DNA of 43,186 bases from Zychaea mexicana. Its lineage: Eukaryota; Mucoromycota; Mucoromycetes; Mucorales; Lichtheimiaceae. The position numbers were made by a program, and so were the translations under genes. The stretch is from NCBI RefSeq assembly GCF_025766255.1, contig NW_026516878.1:1-43186 (forward strand), written 5' to 3'. Shown here one piece after another: positions 24,035-35,062 of this stretch (position 1 is the stretch's first letter; every line of letters begins with the position of its first letter). Under the pieces are notes generated by a model. The model made no database searches and was not told the origin of the DNA. It saw only the letters and a list, made by a program, of their open reading frames with translations.

Positions 24035-24394
24035 TTGACTTTATCCGTGCTATAACTAGAAGATGTAGCGCTGATAGCTCACAACAAGAGTGAGAGAAGA
24101 CAAATTATTCGCATTGTCAACTGTCAGTTTGCCCTCGTGAGTGCGAATTTACACTATGTATGAAATTAAAAGAAACAATAAAGACCGAATGTAAAAAAAA
24201 CAATTACTACTTAGTGGCTGCTGGCACAAGCATAAGTCTAAATTGTGCAAATAAATCTTTATTTCTGAACACGTTAAAATCATTAGTGGCTAGCGAAAAC
24301 AGTATCATAGAAAGTCATCGGATTGAATGTTTTTTTTTACCGCTGTTGATTCTTTTGCCTTAAGACTGCTTATATCATCGTCGTACCCCTAAAC

Positions 24395-24574
24395 ATGGAA
24401 GATACACATAGAAATTCTCCGAAGAACCATGTGGGTGCGATCCCTGACACTTTACGTTACCAAGCCACCGCTTTTAGTTATCTTTCAACAAGAAAGAGTG
24501 AACATGGATTGCAGCGATCCAATGTGGGTCGCACCTTTCATGCGCTCATTACCCGTCCTAAACGGAAGGTGTAA
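24395..24574 (+). CDS. Small ORF, 59 aa, basic C-terminus
   Basis: ATG at 24395 opens a frame of 59 codons ending TAA (24572-24574). It reads EDTHRNSPKNHVGAIPDTLR, then YQATAFSYLSTRKSEHGLQR, and ends ALITRPKRKV. Composition is balanced and hydrophilic with well-spread codons, unlike the AT-rich shadows around it, and the C-terminal PKRKV resembles a basic nuclear signal. No family is recognised and no promoter element stands out. It may be a short gene, an exon or a relic. Confidence 0.35.
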   Translation: MEDTHRNSPKNHVGAIPDTLRYQATAFSYLSTRKSEHGLQRSNVGRTFHALITRPKRKV

Positions 24575-26161
24575 CTGTGCGCTATCTAACAAGGTTGAAC
24601 AAGAGATCGAATATACGATAGGCTGTTTTTGTTGGTCGTAACTAAGTAAGAATGTGGTGCAGGAGTACATACACACACCATGCTCCTCTGTTGTTGTAGC
24701 ACACCGAAATGGGTTTGCCAACAAAAGAAATTTTCGAAAAATTTTAAGAACACGGATGGTCTCTATATAGCGTATTACTTTTGATAATGAAACGCGAACG
24801 AACAACGTTTCAGAGCCAATCGATATTTGGGATAAATAATATTATCATACATCCCACGTGCGAGCTGGTTCTAGGGGACTAGTGGCTAAAGTCTAAATTT
24901 GTTGCTGTTGTTTGTTATGTGCCCTATTAATTTAATGCGCAATCGTATAATAAAAATTGGTCATTTTCATCATGTTAGCAAACATAATTCGGAATATACG
25001 TCATCCGGCACGTATGTGATGGCTGTGAACAATTGTTGTTGTCTTGCATGACACAACATGCAACAGCGGACTATACCCAATCCCTCTGGTGGTAATCGGA
25101 GAGCTGGGGTCGCTTTATCTGATTTGGACACATCCGGCTTTGGCAAGAGCATAATGAACATAAGGTTGCTGCCTGGAGACAGCTGCATGCTCCATGGTTA
25201 CAGGGTCGCTATGCTGTGTCCGTTGTTCGTGGTCACATGCTGCCATGGAGATAACCCTGGTAATAATAACTAGGACGCTTATCAACATGATGGTCTTTGT
25301 GTACAATGAGGATCCTGGACTGGGAAAGGAGCCATGAAGCTCCGCTGTCATTCATTGTTGCACACACAGTTCTCTCTGTTCAGCCACATGCAGCAAACGC
25401 TAAGTAATGCGTTTACCGATTAGGCCCTGTCCGATATCCTTACCTGCAGTAATGTTTGCCGACGGGATGATCAATCCCTGTGCAAGCTGTTTATCTCTCT
25501 CTCTCTCTCTCTCTTTCTGCTATCAAAATTATTTCTGAGCAGGTGTGCCGATCGATACTTGGAAGTAGAAAGGAAGCACCCCCAAAATTTTTGAACTGGA
25601 TATCGTGATAAACAATGAACGTGTTTTGCTGTAGATGAGCTGTTGGTTCGTTTATTATATACGGAGTATCAAAACTTCCAAAAAGCAGGGAATACTTGAT
25701 GGTAAATTTACAAAAGAAAAAAATGGACATTTCATACAAGCAATAAAAAAGTAACAAGGGGCAGGGAGTTGGATTACGCATGAATGGAAGGGAAAAAAGT
25801 AGAGTAGTTAAAGTAGTAGCAGCAGCAATAATAATTCCTCGACCATAATGAAGAAAAGAGAAGAGAGCGTGCTTTTTGTTCTATACAAGAAAAGAAAGAA
25901 AGACAATGGAAATAATAAAAATAAAAGCATATACATCCGCAAGAAGAGGTTGCTAATTGATCAGGATGGATGTACTAGCGAGCGGCGCGGCAGTCTAAGA
26001 GCTAGGGAGAGAATGAGAGTAGTATATGTTGGATGAAGATGAAGATGATGTGATGATAAAATGATGAAGATATGTAAAGAAGAAGACTAATGTAGTAATA
26101 GAGAGAGTTTTGCAGTAGGGGTATATAAATCGGCGAGTGTCGTTGTCGCTGTTGTTGTTGT
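24575..26161. other. Intergenic region with microsatellites
   Basis: No convincing gene. A plus-strand frame at 25058-25273 and a minus-strand one at 25115-25351 overlap and neither has recognisable homology. A (CT)n run lies at about 25494-25515. From 25800 on the sequence is purine-rich, with short AT/GA repeats and a (TTG)n tract at 26140-26165 that would be the 3' flank of the next minus-strand gene. Confidence 0.5.
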
Positions 26162-26405
26162 TCAGGTGTAGATCGGGTGATCAAGATCACGGATGCACCG
26201 GACAATGTTCTGATCGCGCATGTCAGTAATCCAAGCAACCTTGAGAACACGAGAGAGAGAGAGAGAGGGGGGGGAAGGATTGAGAAAGGAACTTACTTGT
26301 CATGTGGAGGCGTGAGCCGCATACAGCGCAGTTGCCCGAGGACTTTTGATTCTTGAGGGATGAGGTACAGTGCCAATGCTTGGTGGTCTTGACGTGGTGG
26401 CACAT
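26162..26405 (-). CDS. Small spliced protein, Cys/His-rich N-terminus, about 52 aa
   Basis: The ATG at 26405-26403 sits in AAAAAATG, with a minus-strand TATA box about 165 bp upstream, so a real transcription unit is likely. The first exon reads CHHVKTTKHWHCTSSLKNQK, with codon use biased to C/G-ending codons. Exon 2 (26239-26162) is similarly biased and gives VAWITDMRDQNIVRCIRDLD then HPIYT before TGA. Joining them in frame requires a GTATGC donor at 26324 (52-aa product). The stronger GTAAGT donor at 26296 keeps CAVCGSRLHMT but leads to a stop a few codons into exon 2. Thus either the weaker donor is used or there is alternative splicing. CxxC and His pairs hint at metal binding only in the longer first exon. 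I do not recognise the family. Confidence 0.5.
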
Positions 26406-26570
26406 TTTTTAGTTCTTGCTGCTGTTGTGATTTGTCAGGAAAGTGTATGATGGACGATGTGACCTATGTACGATGTATTATGCAAGGATGCGTGTGTTGT
26501 TGATTGTATGGATGCACAAGAAGTGAAGAACACAGAGAAAAAGAAAGAAACGCGGAAAGAAGAAGGTGGC

Positions 26571-26579
26571 TATATATAG
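26571..26579 (-). promoter_or_regulatory. TATA box of the small Cys/His-rich gene
   Basis: TATATATAG in a near-palindromic context; read on the minus strand it lies about 165 bp upstream of the ATG at 26405. Confidence 0.45.
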
Positions 26580-28189
26580 TGAGTTTGGTCGAGAGTTCTG
26601 ACAAGCAAGCAAGCAAAGCAAGCAAGCAAGCGTGCCCTTTTGTGGTACGAAGCTTATCGTTTGACCCATGTTTTCATACAATTCCTATCATCATCATCAT
26701 TTCAGCACCAGAACTAGAAGCTAAACAAAACAACAAAAACAAAAACAGCAGCAGCAGCAACAACGTGTATTGTGTGCTGTCCTACGCAGTGTCAGATAAT
26801 GGCCATTTCTTGACAAGCTTATCGGAGCACAAGTAGAAAACCCTGTTATTTATGTGGTGTATTTTGAATGCCTTTTCCGGCCAACAAAAGGGCTCCTAAT
26901 GATACTGCAGCGTGTTCTGCTTCACGGGTCGTACTGCTGCAACACTTCTTTAACCGCGTTCTCCTTCGCTCTTGGCATGTCCAGACATCTTTCCATTCCC
27001 TCTTTCCAACAGCTGCTCACTTGCCCGGCCGGTCCTGTTTCTTTTGACGATAAGCTTTCTTGGCGGAGAGGAAAAGGGGGGCTTCGTATTTACAGACTTT
27101 CTTTTTCGAACGGCAAAAATTGCAAATCAGACGAGTCATCCAGATAAACAAACGGCAATCCTCTCATGATTTAGGCACCCCTCTTTTTTTATTTGTTCGG
27201 CGTCGTCTTTTGCATATTGAAAATCAGATAAAACGAAACTACGCGTCTTATCCAGCAACGTGTCTTTCTTGGATCGTAACCGAAGAGTGAAATGACAGGG
27301 GGAGCCTGAAAGGGCGCCTGTCTATATTTCTTTATCACTCGGAAGATTCCGACAGATAAGGGCCGACAGTTTACTATTATAGTAGTCCCGAGAGGATCGC
27401 CCCACCTCTCTCTTTTTTGATTATACAACATATCAATCACCATCCGAGAAAAGCCAAGGTTGATTTTTCAATCCAGAACCTTGGCAACGTATGAAAAGCG
27501 GGGGTCATCCCTCAATCACCTCATTTAGTACCGCTGTTGAGTGGTCGCGAACTGCATAGCGTTATCAGATATCGGGGGCAAGAAATAGCCACAGCAACGG
27601 ATATAGTGCAGTTAGTACAACTTACAGCGTGTCAAACCTTCTTTTTGTGCCGTGTAATTCAGGACCGATTGCCTGAACGCGCTTCGATGGACCTTTATAT
27701 TTATCTAATTTCTTCGTGAGAACATAATTGCAGACAAGCGTATGTAGAGAGGAATTGACTGGCGAGGGAAGGAAGACCAGGGCTGATCGTACATAGCGCG
27801 ATATATTCCGTTCCGCGGATGTCAAAAAGAATGCAGGCAGGCGACTACAAAGTGCTAGTAGAGCTGCCTAATGGTATCTTTTATTATTTACACGCAATCA
27901 CAATCAGATTAGTTCAGCTACTATTTGTGTGTGCAAAAGCGCTAATAAAACTTCGTCAATGTGTACAAAACAAATCGGAGGGAACGTTAAAAGAGGGGAG
28001 AAGGAACTGAAAGAAAAAGGACCTCGGCTTGGACTTTTCCGGCATAGATTAAGCCGCGCGACAAAAATGTTGATGCGAAATCGCCATTGTGTTGCCAGCC
28101 GACGAGGAACAAAAAATAGTATCATCAGCTAATCAAAGGCGGTTGTTGACGAACGTAATCGCGAATACAGTAGTCGCCCGCCCACCTAA
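26580..28189. other. Intergenic region
   Basis: Contains a short (AAGC)n-like run near 26603-26631, a (CAT)n run near 26690, and several overlapping frames on both strands (27060-27290, 27189-27443, 27537-27719, 27819-28010) without recognisable protein features. No gene called. Confidence 0.5.
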
Positions 28190-30049
28190 TCAAGTGTGAT
28201 CATTGGTGCTGCCATTGTTGTTGTTGTTGTTGTTGTTGTTGCTGCTGCTGCAGCTGTTGTCCGAAAGTTCTGCTTCCAGCTGCTTTTTGAAACGTTCCAG
28301 TGCGGCTCCCAGATCGTCTTCGCCTTCAAGGTACTCAATCAGCCCCAGTTGCGCGAGTGCATGTGCTCGAAGCAGTTCGTCCTGTTGTTGTCCAGCAGTC
28401 GCTCCTCTTCTTGATGCAGCTCTCGCAACTTCCCGGCTCTGTGCGCTCGGTGCGGTCCCCATGGCCAATTTCGCGTCGCTCTCAAACTTCCTTATCTGTG
28501 CTTTGAGCATCGAATTTGCGTTCAGGGCGTCATTCAATCTTTGGGTGAGGGTCATTTCAATTATCACCTTATCCACCTGGGTAGTAACAATAATAGCAGC
28601 CGCATTGTCATTGTTATGCTTAGTATTATCAATGCTACTATTATAGCTACCGCTGCTATTGTTGTTGTCGCCGTCGCTACCTGTTTTTGGGGACAAAAGA
28701 AAGTGATAGGCTGTGAGTCATTATCGTCGTGTTTTGTTTACTGTAAATAATTATATATGCTTACTCGTACCCTTTGTTCCCTGAAGCTCCGATGCGATGT
28801 CGATCTTTTCATTGCTTCTAATAACGGTAGTAGGAGAAGCGGTGCATTGATCGGAATTCTTAGCAGCAGTAGAAGAAGCAGAATCGGCCATCGCGTTTAC
28901 CCGGCTAGCATGCTGTGGGCTGTAGTTACTGTTGCATAACTGTGCATTTTGGCTGCAATTGGAATCATAATAATACTGCGGCTCGCTGTTGGCAATAGCA
29001 GTACTCGGGTGCATGAGGTTTTTCCGCTCATAGTCCCATTGCTGCTGCTGCTGCTGCTGCTGCTGCTTTTTTTGCCACCGCTCAGTGTCTTCTGCTTTCT
29101 GCTGATTTTTCGAGTGTTGTAGCTGCCGAAAAGGAGTACTCTCGTGTGGCTCCGTACCTTTTGTTGCTCCTCTTATGTTGATCGTGCCCTCAAGACAGTC
29201 GTTGCTATTAAGCCGGTTATATTCATCATTTGCTGCCACGTGCTCTTTCTCCTGTTTCTGTCTGGCGTCGCTCTTGGTTTTTGGAACTGCAGACTTCCAT
29301 GTATTTACGCGTAGCACAACATCATCAACGCCTGCTAAATGTGTTTCATCCAAGTTTTTTGCTAACTTTGCTTTTGGACGATTGTCCCAAGCTTGACTAC
29401 TGGTCCCATTTATATTGCCCTTTGATGGTGAACCGGTTATCGTTTTGGTAATACTGTTAGTATAATAAGGAGACGATCCTAGATCAGGCGTCGTGTTTGG
29501 AGTGTTTGCCCCAGAATTATCACGGCAGCTGCTAAAAGAAGTCTCGCCGTCGTTGTCTTCATCGTCCATGTCGATACTGGTGCGTAGTATTTTAAGGATT
29601 CCAGGCACGCTCATATCCATTTCTCCAACTGCAGCAGAACATGAGAAAGGACGCGGTGGAGGCTGTAAAATATCGTCGTCATTGTCGTCTTCCTTTCCTG
29701 TTTCCGATCTAGTCTTCGATGCTGGTATTACACTGGTGGATGCTGCATTTGTGATCGTGGAACGTGGGCGGCACTGCTGCTGCTGCTGCTGTAGATGTAT
29801 CTGTTGGTCAAAGCACGGAGTCGATGCTGATTCAAAGAAAGGATTATGGCTTCTTCTCCTATTGTGACGCTTCACCGACACACTGGAAAAGGAGAAACGG
29901 TTGCGCCACCGTGGTGTCTTGTCATGTTCGCGTTTTTCGGGTGGTGTTGTGGAGGTGTGTAGCACGTTTTCTGAGGGAAAGGGCGACGATGTAGTGGGCG
30001 AGGAGAATCGGTCTTGAATCCGTACAAAAAGCTTTTTCATGGTCATCAC
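28190..30049 (-). CDS. Low-complexity protein with C-terminal coiled coil, 2 exons, 589 aa
   Basis: Exon 1 is 30049-28771 and exon 2 is 28680-28190. The intron (28770-28681) starts GTACGA and ends ACAG, and the sum is 590 codons. The N-terminus is basic (KKLFVRIQDRF, later RWRNRFSFSSVSVKRHNRRR). The middle is Ser/Thr/Asn-rich and disordered, with short conserved-looking motifs such as DMSVPGILKILRTSIDMDDE and a poly-Gln run of nine encoded at about 29040-29066. Exon 2 encodes an amphipathic helix likely to form a coiled coil (EMTLTQRLNDALNANSMLKA, then QIRKFESDAKL) and a second acidic helix (LGLIEYLEGEDDLGAALERF). It ends in a poly-Asn tail from a (TTG)n repeat. I know no family for it; a cytoskeletal or signalling adaptor is conceivable but unproven. 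The upstream flank is purine-rich on the plus strand, meaning a pyrimidine-rich leader. Confidence 0.75.
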
Positions 30050-32370
30050 GAACTGTTTTGTGTATGAACTGTACTCTGGAGGCAGAAGAAAGAAAGAGAA
30101 AAGAAAAAAAGGGGGTGCGGACTAAGAGAGAAAGAGAAAGAAGATGGTAGTGTAGAAAATGTTTGTACGCATGTATGATAAAGGAAGGAGAAGAGCAGTA
30201 GATGTGACTTTTGCTTGCTTTGAGCATCTATGTTTTTTTTTACCATGCTATTAGTTATCAATATCAACTACCAGCACTACCATAATGCGCATTCATTGTA
30301 TGCTGCGTACATGCCATTATTCATACTATATTATTTATTGCTGCAAAATTTAAGGAAGGCGCCTTTCCATTTTGCCTCGTCTTCCACCATATTCATTCGT
30401 CCGAGATTGTTCTTTCTTTTACTCTCCCCCATACTCCGCCCACGTAAAAGACTTCTTCGTCTTCTCCTTTTTTTTAGGTCAAGTATTTTATGGACTTGCC
30501 ATAGGCGAGTAATTAAATCGATTATTTCAAGTGGGAAAGCGGAGTGAGAATAACTTTCTTCGTTAATGCGTTTGTGTGGCTCCTTTGTATAATAGCTAAC
30601 ATAACGTCATGTAAATAAAACACGATGAACATGTGCATACTATTTCTTAACAAACAGCAGAGTAAAAAGTACTTACTTTACATCTATCATATTGTATAGT
30701 TAGAATAAATAGCAATAAAAGCTTAACCGGCGCCGTAAGTCTGCTGCATGATGGCACCAAGAAGTACTATTTGAGTTGGCTTTTTTATAGTAAGTCAATG
30801 CCGCTGCTGTACGATCATAAGTATAGCATCATTATTTAGTGTTTTTAACTATGTCGTATTGTGCTCGCCATGCGTCGTCAGACAGTAACTTACAACCGTG
30901 GAACTCTTTGCTAAATGATGCTTTTCATGCTTTCGGCATGAAAGGTATATTTATACCCTGATCTTGGTAGTTACAGTATGTTTCTTCTGTTAATTGATAT
31001 ATGTCACTTTAATCTTTACGCATCCAATTGTATTTGCTCTTACATACACAATAGCTGCTATATGATATGAAGAGGTCTATCTAGACATATCGTATTTTGT
31101 ATCCGATCAATTTTATACATATCTCCACAGCATCGAAAAACTAGTAATTCCCTCGGCTTCCGTCGTCGTATTCCCGATTTCTTATTTTACCTAGCAACAG
31201 CTTACTGTATACAGTCTAATACATATATTGTTTTGTATAGAAAGCATACTGAAATTTCATCAGGTAATCATACTGAAACGGTGTATATAAACTAGGATTT
31301 ATGTATTCAGCAAAAAGACTCTGCTAGTTTTCTATTCTGAGCTTCAGTTTTATAAAGATACTACGTACCGTGCAGTTACTTCTGTCGGTAATGTAGAGCT
31401 TGAATAACTGCAAAATGAACAAAAACATCGCCTACCTAGCCGTTTCAAAAAAATCACGGAAACGGATTTCGGAAATTACTTTCTCCGAACGGTTAATCAT
31501 GTAACCGAACCAAAATCCGATTGATAAATAACTATGAAATTACTACTGCTATGTCCGCACGCACACTATATAAAATGACACGCTATGTACTGTAGCCTTT
31601 TCTGTTATATTATCTCAACTTCTCTACCTGCATTATGTAGAAAAATGGTTTTTTTTTTCATGGAACCTTCCATCCCTGGACGGTTAGCATCATTCCCTTG
31701 CAGTGTCCATGCTGATAAATCCAACCGGTATTTCTCTCATAATAGTCCATTCATCATCTTGCTGACAATAATAAACTTTAGCCAATAGCTTGTGATATTT
31801 AAAGTCAATCCACATCAATATACAGTAAATTTTTTCACTGATTGGAGCGAAGATAAGCCTGTAGTATCGTGCTGTAAACCAGGCTGTTGTTATACTACAC
31901 AGCCACTTAGTGCGTAGTATAGTGTCTCTGGTGGCTGACTTGAAATTCCAAAAAAACTGTGGGGGGAAGGAGTTGGAGCGTGGGCCTTACCAAAGTTGAA
32001 ACCTCTGTTTGATCTTTAGTCACCATGCTGCAGCGAATAGCCACTCCCAGCTATATATACTTACTCCTTGTGGTCGCCTTGCTTTTAGTTCTCAGGATCC
32101 AGTCTATAGCACGCCATATTTTAATGTGACATATCAGAACAACCCATCGAGAAACGTGCGGAAAGAAAATCAGTTGCTATACTGGGAATTCTTACGTCTC
32201 TTGATAGAGCTCAGAGTAGCCATGATTGCCTTCTTGGATCAAATATATACACTTCTCGTTGGCAGGCGTACAAAAAACTATTTAGCCTTAAAAGGAAGAA
32301 AAACCACGTTCATTCAGTGTTTTTCTACGTCATATATTCACGTATGTGTGTGTAATTTTTCTAGACTCAA
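30050..32370. other. AT-rich intergenic region
   Basis: About 2.3 kb with no gene I can support. The first 200 bp are the leader and promoter of the minus-strand gene. Frames at 31585-31788 and 32009-32575 have no protein-like pattern except where the latter overlaps the Gln-rich relic in another frame. Confidence 0.5.
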
Positions 32371-32691
32371 ATGGCAGCACAACAGCAACAACAGCAACAA
32401 CAGCACTATCAACAGCCAGTACCACCTCCAACGCAGCAAGTGCAGCCTATCCCGCCTGCGACCATGTCATAACAACCACCACCACCACCAGGTCCACTTT
32501 CATCTACCGCTGGTGTTGACCCTCAGCAATAACCACAACAACAGGCAGCCATCACAGATCCTGCTGCTGCATTAAGCCAGTTGGCGTAGATCTTGCAGAG
32601 CCAACAACAGCACCAGCAACATCAACAACTGCCATCTTACCCACCGTCTTCGGGTGGATGGAATCCTGACCATACGCCACAGTAATACTGA
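32371..32691 (+). pseudogene. Gln/Pro-rich 3' exon with four Gln-to-stop changes
   Basis: Preceded by a splice-acceptor-like TTTTTCTAG, one frame runs from ATG 32371 to TGA 32689-32691 (107 codons including the TGA). It has four internal stops: TAA 32470, TAA 32530, TAG 32587 and TAA 32683. The text between them is of one piece: AAQQQQQQQHYQQPVPPPTQ, QPPPPPGPLSSTAGVDPQQ, PQQQAAITDPAAALSQLA, then ILQSQQQHQQHQQLPSYPPS and SGGWNPDHTPQ. Each stop stands where the context predicts Gln, i.e. CAA or CAG changed to TAA or TAG. It resembles the C-terminal tail of an RNA-binding or transcription-associated protein, but I cannot say which. The 5' part is missing or unrecognisable. The natural reading is a dead copy with C-to-T changes. 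Confidence 0.6.
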
Positions 32692-33743
32692 TAAACTGAT
32701 GACACAAGATGTAATGTGTTGTTATATATGTGTAGAAATGATATCTTTAACCTTGATGATAAACATGGCATAGAAACAAACAGTGATACTTACGTATATA
32801 TCTTGTGCTCAGCCGAATTACTCCTGTAGTTAATTACATGTTATGAGACCTCGTCCCTAATACAGTTGTCCAGGACCGCTTGTTTCAAGTACGGTGAATT
32901 TACACCATTATCATGACGTAGTAGTCGGTTATGGGATTGCTCATTTATATTTCGGAAGCTAACAGTTTATTATAATCTTCGACCTCCCCTGACTTGGACT
33001 ATCTTAAACCTTCGGTATGCGTGCTGTATACGCACAGGCCAACGGTTTATCACACTCAACGTTAAAACTATCCATTTAAGGAAAACAGAAATCGGCAAAG
33101 GACGTTCGAAGCGATTCCAACCATGACTACCCACCCATTGCAGCTATCACTCTCAAAAATCATATTCCAAGACCGTCTCATGGATTTACGTTTTGGCCAC
33201 CCAAAAGGCTATGTAAGCCCCCTAAATGTTACAGCCAACCTTGCCTTATCTAAGCTTATTTTTACGTGCCACACTGCATGAACAATGGTCTCTTTCTTTC
33301 TATTAAAGTAAAAGGATGATTTATTTGTTTGCACGTACAGTAGCTCTTTTATTTTATACAGTGTGACGCTATCCTTCTATCGCTCACGTATTCCGAAATT
33401 CTATTTGACGTTGTATCATTTGCCCTTTAGAAAGAAAGCTCTAAGCCAGCTGGATGTACCTGCTACTGTATACATGGAGCTACTAATCCAACTAAATGCT
33501 ATTCGTACTTTTCAAATTGTATAAGCAAAGGTATAACTGTATTTTTATTTTTTTTGTAAATTTTTTAAGTATGAGGAAGCTATTTAGAAATACATTTGCG
33601 TTGTGTCCGGTTCCGGGAAGGGCTACATCAAAACAAAGCACCAAAAATGAGTTAGAGCAGAACAACTAACAAAAGCACGTGAAAAAGAAAAAAGGAAACT
33701 TGCCTCTTCTTGCCCAATAAAGCGGCCACTCGTGTAAAATATT
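32692..33743. other. AT-rich intergenic region
   Basis: No confident gene. A short coding-like exon candidate begins at ATG 33123 (TTHPLQLSLSKIIFQDRLMD, then a GTAAGC donor near 33213) but no partner exon is evident. Confidence 0.4.
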
Positions 33744-34407
33744 TTAGGTCTGCATGACCGTTGAGTAGCGATACTTTTCAATCAAAGCGACCTTGCCTTG
33801 AATGTTTGCGTACTTAGTGGAACATCGCTTATCTGAGTTGGATTGGTTCCTGTTTGTCATTGATGTTGAGAAATTGAGTACATTAATTTTTGGAAGGTGC
33901 AAAAGGAGAGAGAGAGAACAAGCGATGCGATAATACATACCAGCGTTTGCCAATAAACTTTTCCGCGAATGTGACCACGAAGCTATTTATAGTACACGTA
34001 CTCATATGTAATTAGTGGGACACTTCACTTGACAATGGGAGCAACGGTAATGTCAGCAGCAGCAGTGAAAAAATATAATGAAGCACTCACCCAACGTCGG
34101 AAAAGTTTATAAACGCATATCCAAAGTTGCGTCTGCGCTCTACGTTGAAACGCAGATACAGGAAATCGTACGTTCCTTTGTTTGTCGCGTCGATTTCTTC
34201 TTTCAGCATTTGCTAAACCAAGTATGAGATAGAATAAGAGAGAAAAGGTCCGTTAGGGATTTGTCGAAGATTAAGCATAGTATGTAAGCACAGAAGATGG
34301 AGATGGATTGCAGTGACAATGAGAGGGTTTGTTGGTGGGGACGAAACCTACTTGGGTATACGCGTGTGGTATGTTGCGTATCAACAACGTCGTTCGCGTA
34401 TCCCCTC
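33744..34407 (-). pseudogene. Mei2-type RNA recognition motif gene, 5'-truncated and frameshifted
   Basis: Mei2 proteins are RNA-binding regulators of meiosis with a distinctive C-terminal RRM. Four minus-strand exons remain: 34407-34352 (GGDTRTTLLIRNIPHAYTQ), 34212-34091 (QMLKEEIDATNKGTYDFLYL, then RFNVERRRNFGYAFINFSDV), 33982-33940 (FVVTFAEK...) and 33849-33744 (NQSNSDKRCSTKYANIQGKV, ending YRYSTVMQT). This is the RRM from beta-1 to the C-terminal extension. Splice sites are GT-AG and intact. In the third exon a run of five A (33957-33961 region) replaces the four needed to read KFIGKRW, so the frame breaks before the last exon. The N-terminal RRMs and most of the gene are absent: about 100 bp upstream the sequence runs into the inverted repeat at 34504. 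It is therefore a dead 3' remnant, or a sequencing indel in a partial gene. Confidence 0.75.
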
Positions 34408-34503
34408 CTAATGTTGGAATTTGGGAGCAAAGTACGCAAAGACAGTCGGTTCAGAGAGAGCAAGAGTAAGAGAGACAGAGCTATCAAAAAAAAAAAGAAG
34501 AGA

Positions 34504-34716
34504 CTCGATCGTGAGTAATCAATAGCACAGTCGTCATCATCTTTGACACACACCATGTACACTCTTGCTTCTCTCCTCCTTTAAAGCAGTAACCGGGCGA
34601 GGCCGAGGAGGAGACGGCTATAGAAATGAAAGAAAGCAAGAGATTTGATCGTGAGTCGTCGTGATACTTCTTGACAGACATGCACACTACCACACGCACG
34701 GCCATGCGATGGATCC
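34504..34716 (+). repeat. 213-bp inverted repeat, left copy
   Basis: Runs from CTCGATCGTGAG to GGATCC and is the reverse complement of 39458-39670, with only two mismatches in 213 bp (AAAGG versus AATGG, GACGAC versus GATGAC). Within it the 10-mer GATCGTGAGT occurs twice, 140 bp apart. Flanking sequence differs completely on both sides, so the borders are sharp. It reads into the transposase fragment that follows. Confidence 0.9.
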
Positions 34717-35062
34717 GTTGCTAGCTAAAATGGCGAGCACAGAACTTCAAGGATGGGACATCGTCTTTGATAATGCTTCACGCGAGACCAGAAAGATGAT
34801 ATCTCAGGTTGTCGAAGCAGGTGGCTCCAGGGCTATCTTCTTGCCACGATGCTCTGATTTGAACGAATCACTTAATCCTGTTGAGTGGTTTTTTTCAACA
34901 GTAGAGCTACGGTGTAAGCGACACAAGACCAGTGTGGATGACCCCAATGACTACATCTTCCGCCGATTAGAGCGTGCCATTAGGGATACGCAAGCAATCG
35001 ATCTCAACACCATCATCCGCGGTAAGAGCTTGGATTGCGACTGCAGCATTTGCAGCCTTTAA
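34717..35062 (+). pseudogene. C-terminal fragment of an IS630/Tc1-like DDE transposase
   Basis: The open frame enters from the inverted repeat and ends TAA at 35060-35062. It contains ELQGWDIVFDNASRETRKMI with the second catalytic Asp (FDN). It then has the AIFLPRCSDLNESLNPVEWF block carrying the final Glu of the D-D-E triad, and a basic helical tail ending CDCSICSL. The N-terminal helix-turn-helix and first Asp are missing. It resembles but is not a copy of the transposase at 35481-37127, so two related elements are present. A non-functional remnant. Confidence 0.7.

Noticed and set aside
25115..25351. Overlapping ORFs on both strands as a gene
   Set aside because: No recognisable family, no splice or promoter support, and the two strands compete.
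28203..28646. Plus-strand ORFs opposite the coiled-coil exon (Leu/Ser-rich)
   Set aside because: They are antisense shadows of Gln/Asn repeats; the minus-strand exon has the better model and splice sites.
32371..32691. Nuclear genetic code with UAR as Gln
   Set aside because: Hir3, NPC1, Prp38, eL13 and the F-box gene in this window end correctly at TAA or TAG, so the code is standard.
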